Source: an uncultured Eubacterium sp.
GTDB lineage: Bacteria > Bacillota > Clostridia > Lachnospirales > Lachnospiraceae
DNA: 46,742 nucleotides
Assembly: GCA_910585745.1 (NCBI GenBank)
Contig: CAJUFM010000016.1
Location: forward strand, 1-46,742
Direction: 5' to 3'
Positions 33,238-43,600 of the stretch are shown here, in pieces. The notes under the pieces were generated by a model. That model saw only the letters and a list, made by a program, of their open reading frames with translations. It did no database searches and was not told the DNA's origin. The position numbers and the translations under genes were made by a program. The stretch's first letter is position 1; the number at the start of each line of letters is the position of its first letter.

Positions 33238-33774
33238 TTGAAAAAGATCATACTTTTTTTGTGTGTTGTGCTGACTGCATTCGGAGGAATCGGATGCAGT
33301 ATGTTTAAACCGGAGGAAGACGAGATGGATCTGACGGAAGAGGATATCCTTTCTGCCAATGACAATAATGGGATCATGGGAGTATCTTCCGGCAGTGTGA
33401 GTACGGTCAATACATTATATATATACACGATTGACAGCATCCAGGAAGAGCTGGTACCGTTAAAGATCCCTGTAGGCGGAAGCCGGGTTACGCCAGCATT
33501 TATTATGGATGAGGTGATCCGGAACCTGGATGAAAAGGTGGAAGTAACAGAGATAGACATCGAAAAGTCGCGTATTTACATTACCTTTAATGAGGACTAT
33601 GCGCCGGTCAGAAAATGCTCTGAAAATTTTGAAACCATGATACTTGACTGTATTTCCAACAGCATTCTGGACAATATTCCGTATATTGACGAAGTGGTAT
33701 TTCGCGGTGAAAAGGGGGGCTACCAGTCCGATAATTTCAGCTTTGAAGAGGATGAGGTCTACAGTTCCAGATAA
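33238..33774 (+). CDS. GerMN-domain lipoprotein
   Basis: A 178-residue putative lipoprotein. The signal segment ends in GGIGC (lipid-modified Cys near residue 20). After an acidic linker, residues about 55-165 look like a GerMN domain (TLYIYTIDSIQEELVPLKIP, TPAFIMDEVIRNL, IYITFNEDYAP). GerMN domains occur in spore germination and cell-envelope proteins. The TTG start at 33238 follows AAGGAG by 8 nt. It lies 5 nt after pncC, so it shares that operon. Confidence 0.75.
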   Translation: MKKIILFLCVVLTAFGGIGCSMFKPEEDEMDLTEEDILSANDNNGIMGVSSGSVSTVNTLYIYTIDSIQEELVPLKIPVGGSRVTPAFIMDEVIRNLDEKVEVTEIDIEKSRIYITFNEDYAPVRKCSENFETMILDCISNSILDNIPYIDEVVFRGEKGGYQSDNFSFEEDEVYSSR

Positions 33775-33857
33775 TATAAGATAAAACAAGATTTGACTTC
33801 TACGTGACTGCCTGGCTTTAGGAAGTAGTGATATTTTATTAAAAGAGGATTAAATAT

Positions 33858-35162
33858 ATGAAAGATTATGATATAGTAGTCATTGGTGCTGGTGCGGCAG
33901 GAATGATGGCGGCGATCGCTGCAGGCAGACGGGGGTGCCGGGTCTGTATCGTTGAAAGGAATGAGAAGCCAGGGAAAAAAATATATATAACAGGAAAGGG
34001 CAGGTGCAATATCACCAATGCCTGTGATATGGATGAGCTGTTTCAGAATGTGATGACCAATCATAAGTTTATGTACAGTAGTTTTTACCACTTTACGAAT
34101 GAGGATGTCATCGCTTTTTTTGAAAAAGAGGGTCTTTCTCTAAAGATCGAGCGTGGAAACCGTGTCTTCCCGGTATCGGACAAATCTTCGGATGTGATCC
34201 GGGTGCTCTCTGGGGCGTGCCGGAATTGTGGTGTGGAATTTCTTTTCCACAGCCGGGTAAAATCAATATTATGTGGCGGAGATGTTCCTCAAACCGTTAT
34301 AGGTGTGAGGCTTGCCGATGGAAGGGAGATCACAGCCAGCCAGGTGATTGTGGCGGCAGGGGGCAGATCCTATCCCTCTACTGGTTCCGAAGGGGATGGT
34401 TATCTGCTGGCGGAGCAGACCGGACATACTGTGACCAGGTGCCTGCCGTCGCTGGTGCCGATGAATATCAGGGGAGAAGAGCCATCTCAGATGCAGGGAT
34501 TGTCCATGAAAAATGTTGAGATGTCTTTTTATACCAGGAAAGCTGGCGGGAAGAAAAAAGAGCTGTACCGTGAATTTGGAGAAATGATGTTCACTCATTT
34601 TGGGATTACGGGCCCTATTGTGCTCTCAGCCTCCAGCCGCATCGGCAGTGTCCTGGAGTCGGAACAGGTTTATGCGGAACTGGACTGTAAGCCGGCGCTT
34701 TCCAAAGAAAAGCTTCACAAGCGGATTCTGAGAGATTTTGAAGCAAATCCCAATGTGAGCCTTAAAAATTCACTGGGAGGACTTCTTCCCCGGAGTATGA
34801 TCCCTGTGGTTTTGAAGATAAGTGGTCTGAGAGGTGAAAAAGCAGTGAATCAGGTGACCAGGGAAGAGCGGGACAGACTGGTGGATGTCATAAAAGGAAT
34901 GGTATTCCCGATCGAATCCCTTCGGGGATGGAACGAGGCAATCATCACCAAAGGCGGCGTCAATGTCCGTGAGGTCAATCCTGCCACGATGGAGAGCAAA
35001 CAGATTCATGGCCTGTATTTTGCGGGGGAGGTGCTGGATGTGGACGCATTGACGGGTGGGTTTAATCTTCAGATCGCATGGTCTACTGGTTATGCGGCGG
35101 GAGAAAGTGCTGCGGAACAGGTGCTGGATACCGGGAGGGACATAATTATAGATGGAACATAA
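33858..35162 (+). CDS. HI0933/YhiN-family flavoprotein
   Basis: A 434-residue predicted FAD-dependent oxidoreductase. The N-terminal dinucleotide fold has VVIGAGAAGMMAAIAAG, then the family hallmark KKIYITGKGRCNITN, VIVAAGGRSYPSTGSEGDGY and a C-terminal LYFAGEVLDVDALTGGFNLQ. The substrate is not known. It precedes the cmk-ispH-rpsA run. It ends 44 nt before cmk. Confidence 0.9.
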   Translation: MKDYDIVVIGAGAAGMMAAIAAGRRGCRVCIVERNEKPGKKIYITGKGRCNITNACDMDELFQNVMTNHKFMYSSFYHFTNEDVIAFFEKEGLSLKIERGNRVFPVSDKSSDVIRVLSGACRNCGVEFLFHSRVKSILCGGDVPQTVIGVRLADGREITASQVIVAAGGRSYPSTGSEGDGYLLAEQTGHTVTRCLPSLVPMNIRGEEPSQMQGLSMKNVEMSFYTRKAGGKKKELYREFGEMMFTHFGITGPIVLSASSRIGSVLESEQVYAELDCKPALSKEKLHKRILRDFEANPNVSLKNSLGGLLPRSMIPVVLKISGLRGEKAVNQVTREERDRLVDVIKGMVFPIESLRGWNEAIITKGGVNVREVNPATMESKQIHGLYFAGEVLDVDALTGGFNLQIAWSTGYAAGESAAEQVLDTGRDIIIDGT

Positions 35163-35205
35163 TAAATGAAGTAAATCTGGAAAAGGAACAGAATGGAGAG
35201 AGACA

Positions 35206-35868
35206 ATGAATATAGCAATTGACGGACCTGCAGGGGCAGGAAAAAGTACCATCGCGAAGCTGGCAGCAAAGAAATTATCTTTCGTATATATTGATACGGG
35301 AGCCATGTACCGGACGATGGCTTATTATTTTTTGAAACACGGGATCGATACAAAGGAGGAAAAGGCGGTAGCGGAACACTGTGGGGAGATTGGCATCCAT
35401 ATCGCCTATGAAGACGGCGACCAGCAGATCTTTCTCAACGGGGAAAATGTATCAAAGGAGATCCGTGGCGAGGAGGTAGGAAATCAGGCTTCTGTGGTGG
35501 CGGCTTACGGGGTTGTCAGGGAAAAACTGGTAGCTCTTCAGCGCCAGATGGCAGCCAGTACGGATGTGGTTATGGATGGCAGGGATATCGGTACGGTGGT
35601 CCTGCCGGATGCGGAGTTAAAGATCTATCTGACAGCAAGTTCTGCGGTACGGGCCGACAGAAGATACAGGGAACTTCGGGAGAAGGGAGTTGGCTGTGAC
35701 CTTAAAAGGATCGAAGAAGACATCATACTTCGGGATAAACAGGATATGAGCCGTGAGATCTCGCCTCTCAAACAGGCAGAGGATGCAGTATATCTGGATT
35801 CGTCGGATATGACCATCGATGAGGTGGTACAGGAGATCATTACTCTTGCGAAAGGGAGAAGTGTATGA
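35206..35868 (+). CDS. cmk: Cytidylate kinase
   Basis: A 220-residue (d)CMP kinase. P-loop IDGPAGAGKST (4-14), IDTGAMYRTM, MDGRDIGTVVLPDAELKIYL and the lid segment KDMSREISPLKQA-like (KQDMSREISPLKQAEDAVYL) are all present. The gene overlaps ispH in ATGA-type fashion (4 nt). The cmk-ispH-rpsA order is common in Clostridia. Confidence 0.96.
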   Translation: MNIAIDGPAGAGKSTIAKLAAKKLSFVYIDTGAMYRTMAYYFLKHGIDTKEEKAVAEHCGEIGIHIAYEDGDQQIFLNGENVSKEIRGEEVGNQASVVAAYGVVREKLVALQRQMAASTDVVMDGRDIGTVVLPDAELKIYLTASSAVRADRRYRELREKGVGCDLKRIEEDIILRDKQDMSREISPLKQAEDAVYLDSSDMTIDEVVQEIITLAKGRSV

Positions 35869-36749
35869 AGGTAACACTGGCGAAAACAGCAGGGTTCTGC
35901 TTTGGGGTAAAGAGAGCGGTAGAGATGGTTTATACGGAGGCAGAAAAGGGAAAGCAGGTTTATACCCTTGGTCCGATCATCCATAACGAAGAAGTTGTGT
36001 CTGATCTGGAAAAGAAAGGTGTGAAAGTGATCAGTGAAGAGGACCTGGAGAAAATGGGGAAGGATGGGAATGGGTTGTCCGGCTCCACGGTGGTGATCCG
36101 GTCCCATGGCGTCTCCGAAGCTGTCTACAGGGCACTGGAGGAAAAGAAATGTGAGATTGTGGACTCTACCTGTCCCTTTGTAAAAAAGATTCATGATACC
36201 GTGAGAAAATATGCAGCGCAGGGATATGATATCGTTATTTTCGGAAGCAGGGAACATCCCGAAGTCCAGGGGATCCTGGGATGGTGCCTGGGACGTGGGA
36301 CGTCACTGGAAACAGAGCAGGAAATATCTTCCTATGAGCCTCGGAATGATGAAAAAAAGGTGTGTGTTGTGGCACAGACGACATTTAATTACAAAAAATT
36401 TAAAGATTTAGTTGAAATTATCTCAAAAAAAGGTTATGATATAATTGCTGTGAATACTATATGCAATGCGACGGCAGAGAGACAGAAAGAGGCACAGGAG
36501 CTTGCGGCCTGTTCCGATGCCATGATTGTGATTGGCGGAAAGAACAGTTCAAATTCCAGAAAACTATATGAAATCAGTAAAAATCAGTGTGAGAGCACTT
36601 ATTTTATACAGACATTGGAAGATCTGGACATGGAATGCGTCCGGTCGTCTGAAAGCCTAGGTATTACTGCGGGGGCATCCACCCCAAAAAACATTATTCA
36701 GGAGGTTCTAGAGGCATGTCAGAAGAAAGAAGTTTTGGAGAATTATTAG
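35865..36749 (+). CDS. ispH: 4-Hydroxy-3-methylbut-2-enyl diphosphate reductase
   Basis: A 294-residue [4Fe-4S] enzyme that makes IPP and DMAPP in the last step of the MEP pathway. Cluster cysteines are seen in AGFCFGVKRAVE, STCPFVKKIH and NTICNATAERQ, with IRSHGVSEAVY and GITAGASTPKNIIQEV also typical. Its last 34 nt overlap rpsA in another frame. In several Clostridia the two proteins are fused, so this is a split version of that arrangement. Confidence 0.96.
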   Translation: MKVTLAKTAGFCFGVKRAVEMVYTEAEKGKQVYTLGPIIHNEEVVSDLEKKGVKVISEEDLEKMGKDGNGLSGSTVVIRSHGVSEAVYRALEEKKCEIVDSTCPFVKKIHDTVRKYAAQGYDIVIFGSREHPEVQGILGWCLGRGTSLETEQEISSYEPRNDEKKVCVVAQTTFNYKKFKDLVEIISKKGYDIIAVNTICNATAERQKEAQELAACSDAMIVIGGKNSSNSRKLYEISKNQCESTYFIQTLEDLDMECVRSSESLGITAGASTPKNIIQEVLEACQKKEVLENY

Positions 36750-37861
36750 AGGAATCAATAGTAACAATCCATAATAATGAGGTTGTAGAAGGGACAGTTA
36801 TCGGCGTTAAGGATAGTGAAATTATCTTAAATATTGGATATAAAGCAGATGGTATATTGACAAAGAACGAATACAGCAACAATCCGGATGTTGATTTGAC
36901 AAAAGAAGTCAAACTGGATGATAAGCTCACTGTAAAAGTGCTGAAGGTTAATGACGGGGAAGGCCAGGTTCTTCTTACTTATAAGAGATTACAGCAGGAT
37001 AAGCTGAACAAGTTCTTTGAAGAAGCGATGGAAAAAGGCGAAGTACTTACTGGTAAAGTAGCAGCTGCCTTGAAAGGCGGACTCAGTGTTGCCTATGGCG
37101 AGGGAAGGATATTTATCCCTGCGAGCCTTGTTTCTGATGTATACGAAAGAGATCTGACTAAGTACGCAGGACAGGAGATCGAGTTTATCCTCACAGAGGT
37201 TAATCCACGTAAGAGAAGGATTATCGGTGACCGCAGACAGCTGGTTGTGGCAAAGAAAAAAGAGATGCAGGAAGAACTGCTGTCAAAAATTGAAGTGGGT
37301 ATGATGATTGAAGGTACTGTGAAGAACCTTACTGATTTTGGTGCTTTTATTGATCTGGGAGGAGCAGACGGACTCTTACATATCTCCGAGATGAGCTGGG
37401 GACGTGTAGAGGATCCGAAGAAACTGTTTAAAGTTGGTGATCAGGTGACTGTGATGATCAAAGATATTGTAGACACTAAGATTGCCCTTACGATGAAACT
37501 TGATTCCAATAATCCATGGAAAACAGCACCTGAGAAATATGCCAAGGGAAATGTTGTGGATGGCAGGGTTGCCCGGATGACAGATTTTGGTGCGTTTGTA
37601 GAGCTGGAAGAGGGCATCGATGCGTTGTTGCATGTGTCCCAGATTTCTATCGAGCATGTGGAGAAGCCGTCTGACGTTTTGCAGATTGGACAGGAGATCA
37701 CTGCTAAAGTCGTTGATTTTAACGAGGAAGCAAAGAAGATCAGTCTTAGTATCAAAGCACTGGAGATTGAAAATCAGAAAGAAGCAGAAGAAACTCCGGC
37801 TGAAGAGACAGCTCCGGAGATGTTAGAAGCTGATGACACGGAGACAGAAGAGGAAGAATAA
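36716..37861 (+). CDS. rpsA: S1 RNA-binding domain protein (ribosomal protein bS1-like)
   Basis: A 381-residue protein with four S1 repeats, roughly 18-85, 102-170, 190-258 and 275-345. The last two have canonical GMMIEGTVKNLTDFGAFIDL and GNVVDGRVARMTDFGAFVEL. An acidic tail rich in Glu and Asp ends the protein. It is shorter than the six-repeat enterobacterial S1. AGGAGG lies inside ispH before its ATG, and the 34-nt overlap suggests translational coupling. Confidence 0.92.
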   Translation: MSEERSFGELLEESIVTIHNNEVVEGTVIGVKDSEIILNIGYKADGILTKNEYSNNPDVDLTKEVKLDDKLTVKVLKVNDGEGQVLLTYKRLQQDKLNKFFEEAMEKGEVLTGKVAAALKGGLSVAYGEGRIFIPASLVSDVYERDLTKYAGQEIEFILTEVNPRKRRIIGDRRQLVVAKKKEMQEELLSKIEVGMMIEGTVKNLTDFGAFIDLGGADGLLHISEMSWGRVEDPKKLFKVGDQVTVMIKDIVDTKIALTMKLDSNNPWKTAPEKYAKGNVVDGRVARMTDFGAFVELEEGIDALLHVSQISIEHVEKPSDVLQIGQEITAKVVDFNEEAKKISLSIKALEIENQKEAEETPAEETAPEMLEADDTETEEEE

Positions 37862-37900
37862 TTCTGTGCTCCTATGATTTAAAATTGCTGGTGTATATGT

Positions 37901-38680
37901 ATGTTAAATAATTATGAAGATTTTAAGAAAGAGTTTTTTAAGATTTCCAAGATCGATCTGAATTCCTATAAGGAAAACCAGATGAAGCGAAGGATTGATA
38001 ACTTTATTGATAAGAACCACTGTGAAGGATATGTTAATTTTCTTAAACTGATCCAGAAAGACGGTAATATTTATGATATGTTTATTACCTATCTGACCAT
38101 CAATGTTTCGGAATTTTACAGAAACCCGGCGCAATGGGCTACTCTGCAGAAAGTTGTCATTCCTCATCTTCTTGGATGTTTTGGGAAGAAGCTCCGGATC
38201 TGGAGCGCTGCCTGCTCTACTGGTGACGAGCCTTATTCTCTGGCCATGGTACTAAGTGATTATGTTTCCCTGAATCAGATCGAGATCATTGCCACCGATA
38301 TGGATAAGGAAGTTTTATCCAAGGCAAAACGTGGATGCTATAATGAAAAGAGTGTCAAGGGACTTCCGGATAAATATATCAATAAATATTTTGAGAAAGA
38401 TGAACATGGGCTATATCATGTAGTGGATTCTATTAAAAAGTGTATTACTTTCCGTCAACATAATCTTTTAAAGGATTCTTACATAGCAGACGTTGACCTG
38501 CTGGTATGCAGAAATGTTCTGATCTATTTCACCGATGATGCTAAGGATGGAATATATAAAGGATTTGTGAAGAGTCTCAAAAGGAATGGAATTCTTTTTG
38601 TGGGCAGCACAGAACAGATCATTGGTCCGGACCGGTATGGTCTTGAGACATTTCAATCCTTCTTCTACAAAAAACTTTAA
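37901..38680 (+). CDS. cheR: CheR-type protein-glutamate methyltransferase
   Basis: A 259-residue SAM-dependent enzyme expected to methylate chemoreceptor glutamates. The N-terminal CheR helix bundle (1-70) includes KENQMKRRIDNFI; the catalytic domain has LTINVSEFYRNPAQW, IWSAACSTGDEPYSLAM (SAM site), IIATDMD, and CRNVLIYF. No other chemotaxis gene is nearby. It may serve distant chemoreceptors or another signalling target. Confidence 0.93.
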   Translation: MLNNYEDFKKEFFKISKIDLNSYKENQMKRRIDNFIDKNHCEGYVNFLKLIQKDGNIYDMFITYLTINVSEFYRNPAQWATLQKVVIPHLLGCFGKKLRIWSAACSTGDEPYSLAMVLSDYVSLNQIEIIATDMDKEVLSKAKRGCYNEKSVKGLPDKYINKYFEKDEHGLYHVVDSIKKCITFRQHNLLKDSYIADVDLLVCRNVLIYFTDDAKDGIYKGFVKSLKRNGILFVGSTEQIIGPDRYGLETFQSFFYKKL

Positions 38681-38700
38681 GAAAAGAAAATGTGTTAATA

Positions 38701-38728
38701 AGCCACTCGAACCAAATCGGGTGGCTTT
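38701..38728 (+). terminator. Intrinsic terminator after cheR
   Basis: AGCCACTCGA (38701-38710) pairs with TCGGGTGGCT (38717-38726), one G-U pair, followed by a short TTT. Confidence 0.75.
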
Positions 38729-38759
38729 AAATAAGAAAAGATATATAAGCGCGGAAATG

Positions 38760-38903
38760 AGGTAAAAGTGAAGGCAATTACCGGTTCGGAAAAACCTCAC
38801 CGGGCAATTGCACGTCAAGTGTCTAAAGTTCCTGACACCTGGCTCCCTTCACTTCATTGTTTGTGTCTGCGTTGCAGTCACAAACTTGAAATGCGCCAAA
38901 AAA
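38760..38903 (+). promoter_or_regulatory. Structured leader/repeat upstream of plsX
   Basis: Several stems lie between cheR and plsX. AAGTGAAGG (38766-38774) pairs with CCTTCACTT (38846-38854). GTGTC (38819-38823) pairs with GACAC (38834-38838). TTTGTG-T-CTGC (38860-38870) pairs with GCAG-T-CACAAA (38874-38884). TGCGC and GCGCA flank CAAAAAA (38892-38908 area). No T-box or known riboswitch signature was recognised. It may be a regulatory leader or an interspersed repeat. Confidence 0.45.
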
Positions 38904-38922
38904 GCGCAGAAAAGAGGTAATT

Positions 38923-39924
38923 ATGGAGAAGATTATTGTTGCCCTGGATGCCATGGGCGGAGATTATGCACCGGAGCAGACGGTGCAGGGAGCTGTCAAT
39001 GCGGTGAATTCCTCCGGGGAGATCAAAGTGATCCTGGTGGGAAAGCAGGATCTGATCCAGGCAGAGCTGGCGAAGTATGAATATAATAGTGATTCCATTG
39101 AGGTGGTTCATGCCGAAGAGATCATTGACATGGGAGATGTGCCAACGGCTGCGATCAAAAATAAAAAGGATTCGTCACTGGTGGTGGCAATGCGGCTGGT
39201 CCGGGATGGAAAAGCGGATGCGGTCGTTTCTGCGGGAAGCACCGGTGCGATCCTGGTAGGCGGACAGCTGGTAGTGGGGCGTCTCAAAGGGATCAAGAGA
39301 CCGCCTCTTGCGCCTTTTGTGCCAACGACGAAGGGATTTTCCCTGCTCATTGACTGTGGCGCCAACGTGGATGCCAGACCGGAGCATTTGGTTCAGTTTG
39401 CCCAGATGGGATCCATTTATTATGAAAATGTGATGGGGAAAAAGAATCCTACGGTGGGGCTCCTCAATATCGGAACGGAAGAAGAGAAGGGGAACCAGCT
39501 GGTGAAGGATACCAAACCATTGTTAAAGGAATGCAGGGGAATAAACTATATTGGCAGCATTGAGTCCCGTGAGATCGTGCGGGGGGCGGCAGATGTCATC
39601 GTATGTGAGGCATTTGTAGGAAATATCGTGCTGAAGTTTTTCGAGGGACTTGCCCTGACGATGTTTGACAGTCTCAAGCAGGGACTGTTATCCAGTCTGC
39701 GGACAAAGATCGGTACGGTGCTGGTTAAACCGGCATTGAAAGGATTAAAAAAGCAGTTTGATACGAGCAGCCAGGGCGGCGCACCACTGCTTGGACTAAA
39801 AGGGCTGGTGGTAAAGGCACATGGAAATTCTACCTGTAAGGAGATCGAGATTGCCATAAAACAGTGTGTCTCCTTTAAAAAGCAGGGAATAAACGAAAAA
39901 ATTAAAGAAAGCATTTGTGATTGA
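38923..39924 (+). CDS. plsX: Phosphate acyltransferase PlsX
   Basis: A 333-residue enzyme that converts acyl-ACP to acyl-phosphate for phospholipid synthesis. Visible family segments: VALDAMGGDYAPE, VSAGSTGAILVGG, LIDCGANVDARPEHL, NIGTEEEKGN and VCEAFVGNIVLKFFEG. GAGGT precedes the ATG. Usually an acyl-carrier-protein gene separates plsX and rnc; here rnc follows directly. Confidence 0.95.
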   Translation: MEKIIVALDAMGGDYAPEQTVQGAVNAVNSSGEIKVILVGKQDLIQAELAKYEYNSDSIEVVHAEEIIDMGDVPTAAIKNKKDSSLVVAMRLVRDGKADAVVSAGSTGAILVGGQLVVGRLKGIKRPPLAPFVPTTKGFSLLIDCGANVDARPEHLVQFAQMGSIYYENVMGKKNPTVGLLNIGTEEEKGNQLVKDTKPLLKECRGINYIGSIESREIVRGAADVIVCEAFVGNIVLKFFEGLALTMFDSLKQGLLSSLRTKIGTVLVKPALKGLKKQFDTSSQGGAPLLGLKGLVVKAHGNSTCKEIEIAIKQCVSFKKQGINEKIKESICD

Positions 39925-40612
39925 TATGAAGGACATCGAAGAATTTGAGGATCGGATCGGCTATGCATTTCATAATAAAAGACTTTTGCAGAATGCACTG
40001 ACCCACAGTTCTTTTGCCAACGAGAGGCACTGGACCTACAACAGAAATAATGAGAGGCTGGAGTTTTTAGGGGATGCTGTGCTGGAACTGGTGAGCAGTG
40101 ATTTTATTTTTCACGAGCACAGCGGTGACATGGAAGGTGAGATGACCAAGCTCCGGGCCAGTCTGGTCTGTGAGAGAAGCCTGGCAGATTCTGCCCGGCA
40201 GATCGGACTGGGACGGTTTATACGGCTGGGAAAGGGTGAAGCCGCCACCGGAGGCAGAGAGCGGGATTCCATCCTGTCGGATGCCTTTGAAGCGGTGATC
40301 GGTGCCATGTACCTGGATGGCGGTCTGGAGACGGCTAAGTCTTTTGTGATACGTTTTGTGCTCTCAGATATCGAAAATAAAAAGTTATTTTATGACAGCA
40401 AAACGATATTACAGGAGATGATCCAGGCCCAGGGAACTGGCAGTATCTGTTATGAGCTAAAATCGGAGACCGGACCGGATCACGCGAAAGTGTTTGAGGT
40501 AAATTGTCTGCTGGATGGAACATGTCTTGGGACCGGAATGGGACATTCCAAAAAGATGGCAGAGCAGAATGCTGCTTATGAGGCTTTATGTAAGCTAAAG
40601 AATAATAAATGA
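39917..40612 (+). CDS. rnc: Ribonuclease III
   Basis: A 231-residue double-strand-specific RNase that processes rRNA and mRNA. The nuclease domain (about 5-155) contains the signature NERLEFLGDAVLEL and the second acidic cluster SDAFEAVIGAMYLDGG. The dsRNA-binding domain (about 160-230) ends with GHSKKMAEQNAAYEAL. The start could be GTG 39917, overlapping plsX, or ATG 39926 (MKDIEEF); the latter is equally plausible. Confidence 0.95.
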   Translation: MIDMKDIEEFEDRIGYAFHNKRLLQNALTHSSFANERHWTYNRNNERLEFLGDAVLELVSSDFIFHEHSGDMEGEMTKLRASLVCERSLADSARQIGLGRFIRLGKGEAATGGRERDSILSDAFEAVIGAMYLDGGLETAKSFVIRFVLSDIENKKLFYDSKTILQEMIQAQGTGSICYELKSETGPDHAKVFEVNCLLDGTCLGTGMGHSKKMAEQNAAYEALCKLKNNK

Positions 40613-40625
40613 TTGGAGTTTGTCT

Positions 40626-43600
40626 ATGTATCTGAAAAGTATCGAAGTTCACGGTTTTAAATCCTTTGCCAATAAGCTGGTGTTTGAGTTTCATAACGGC
40701 ATAACTGGTATTGTGGGACCCAATGGGAGCGGGAAGAGTAATGTGGCTGATGCCGTCCGCTGGGTTCTGGGAGAGCAGAGTGCCAAACAGCTTCGTGGCG
40801 CCAGCATGCAGGATGTAATCTTTGCTGGAACAGAGCTTCGCAAGCCTCAGAGTTATGCCTATGTGGCGCTGACGATCTCCAATGAGGACCATAAGTTAAA
40901 TGTGCCTTATGAGGAAGTGCAGGTGGCGAGACGGGTATACCGTTCCGGGGAGAGTGAATACCTTCTAAATGGTGCGGCATGCCGGCTGAAGGATGTACAG
41001 GAACTTTTTTTTGATACCGGAATCGGAAAAGAGGGATACTCGATCATTGGTCAGGGTCAGATTGATAAGATTCTCAGCGGTAAACCAGAGGAGCGCCGGG
41101 AACTTTTTGATGAGGCGGCGGGAATTGTAAAGTTCAAAAAAAGAAAGGCGACAGCTGAGAAGAATCTGGAAGCCGAGAGCCAGAACCTGCTCCGTGTCAA
41201 CGACATCCTGACAGAGCTGGAAAAACAGGTAGGCCCTTTGGAAAAACAGTCAGAGAAGGCAAGAGAGTACCTGCGGCTAAAGGAAGAACTGAAAAAATAT
41301 GAGATCAGTTTATTTATTCAGGATTATAACAGCTTCCAGGAAGACCTGAAGGAGGCAAAGACCAATATCTCCAATGCGGAAAAAGAACTGGAGGAGGTCA
41401 AGAAAGAACAGGAGAGTACCAAATCTCAGTTTGAAGAGGTGGAACATCAGATCAAGGAATACGACGAGCTCCTGGAACAGAAAAAGGAGAAATGCAACAG
41501 AGACCGTCTTGCCCTTGCTGGTATCGAGGGAGAGATCCGCATCGCGAAGGAAAAGATTTCTTCTCTTTCTCATGGAAAAGAATACTATATGGACCGTATG
41601 AACAGCATCCAGGCCTCTGTGGATGCGGTGACGAAAGAGAAAGAAGGATATCTGGAGAGCCAGAAGGAATTTACCGGGACGCTGGCTCAGATGCAGTCGG
41701 AAGAAGAAAATCTTCTCAAAGAGGCAGACCGGCTTAATGAAAGGATCGGGGAGATGGAGAAAACCATCGCCGAGCAGAATGACATTATCCTGTCTTCCAT
41801 GAACCAGACCTCAGAGATCCATATTGAGCATCAGAAGATTGAGTCCATGATGGAGCAGAACTCCATCCGCAAGGCAGAGCTGAACCAGAGGATCCTGTCC
41901 AACAAAAGTCAAGTTTCTACTGCAGTCGAACAAATGCAGCAGGAAGAAGCTGCCCTGGAAGAGATCCGCCAGTCCCTGGACGCGGAATATGTAAAGAGAA
42001 AAGAGTTTTTAAAGAAGGCAGAAGAATGCCGGACTGAGTTCAATGACCTGCGGCACGAACTCCATGAAAGACAGAGAGATTATCATATGAAATCTTCCCG
42101 TCTTGCCACGCTGAAAAATATTACGGAGCGCTATGACGGCTATGGACAGAGTATCCGCCGGGTGATGGAGCAAAAGCAGGAGAATCCTGGCATTGTTGGC
42201 GTTGTGGCGGATATCATACAGGTGGATAAAAAGTATGAAACGGCGGTGGAAACCGCTCTGGGTGGAAGCATCCAGAACATAGTCACAGAGGACGAGCAGA
42301 CTGCCAAAGATATGATCAATTTTCTGAAAAAGCACCGTTATGGGCGGGCTACTTTTCTTCCGTTGACCACTGTGTCTGCCGCGGCGGGACGGATCAAGCC
42401 GGAGGTGCTCTCGGAACAGGGTGTGATTGGCTGCGTGTCGGAGCTGGTAAAGAAGGATCATCGCTTTGATGGTCTGGTACAGTATCTGCTGGGCCGGTTT
42501 GTCCTGGTGGATACTATTGACCATGCCATGGCGCTGGGAAGAAAGTTTAAGCATACCCTGCGTATCGTAACACTGGAGGGTGAGCTTCTGAATCCGGGAG
42601 GATCCATGTCTGGAGGAGCCTACAAGAACAGCAATAATCTTCTGGGAAGGCGCCGGGAGATGGAGAAGCTGGAAGAGGAGATCCAGAAGATTGAAAGATC
42701 CATGGACAAGCTTCGGCAAAAGAGAAAACGGCTGGAGGAAGAAGCCGGCAAGGCAGAGCAGAGGGCGAAGGAAAAGGATTCTGTGCTCAAGGAGCTGGGG
42801 CTTCGTGAGAATACGGCGAACATCAAATATGAGCAGGCGGTGGCGGTGAAGGAGCAGAAAGAGGCGGAATTCAATGCTATCGTAAACGACGGCAAGGAAC
42901 TGGAAAGCCAGAAAAACATTCTGACGGAAACCTTGTCCCGCATCGATTCCCAGCTGAAAGATAGCCAGAAGAAAAACGATCAGGCGAAAGAGATCCAGGA
43001 GCAGACCACCGAGGAACTGGAAAAGACAGCGAAAACCCTTTCAAAATCCCAGGAAAGGCTGGCAGAGCTCAAACTGGAGATCTCAGCTTTTACCCAGAAA
43101 AACAGCTTTCTTCTGGAAAACCTGGAAAAGACAGAGAGCCGGCTGATAGAATTGCAAAAAGAATATCAGGCCCTTGTGGAGGAACAGAACAGTTCAGATA
43201 CCCAGGTAGATCAGATGAACCAGTCTATCGAAGAGTTTGAGGGACGGATCACGGCGTGTAAAGAAGAGATCGCCACACTGGAACAGGAGATTGAAGATTA
43301 CACGAAGAAAAAAGAAGAACTGATGGTATCCCAGAAAGATTTCTTTGACAAGAGAAACGAGATGATGGAGCATATCGGTGAACTGGATAAAGAATGCTTC
43401 CGGCTGGGGGCGCGAAAAGAAAAACTGGAGGAACAGCTGGAAAACCGCATCAATTATATGTGGAACGAGTACGAGATCACTTACCACAATGCCAGAGAGA
43501 TGGCAGGAGAACCAGAATTTACTTATGCCAGGATCAAAAATCTGGTGGGGGAGACGAAAAGCAGCATCCGTGGATTGGGAGATGTCAATGTCAATGCCAT

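Noticed and set aside
38760..38922. T-box or known riboswitch upstream of plsX
   Set aside because: No T-box TGGN motif or other known conserved core was recognised among the stems.
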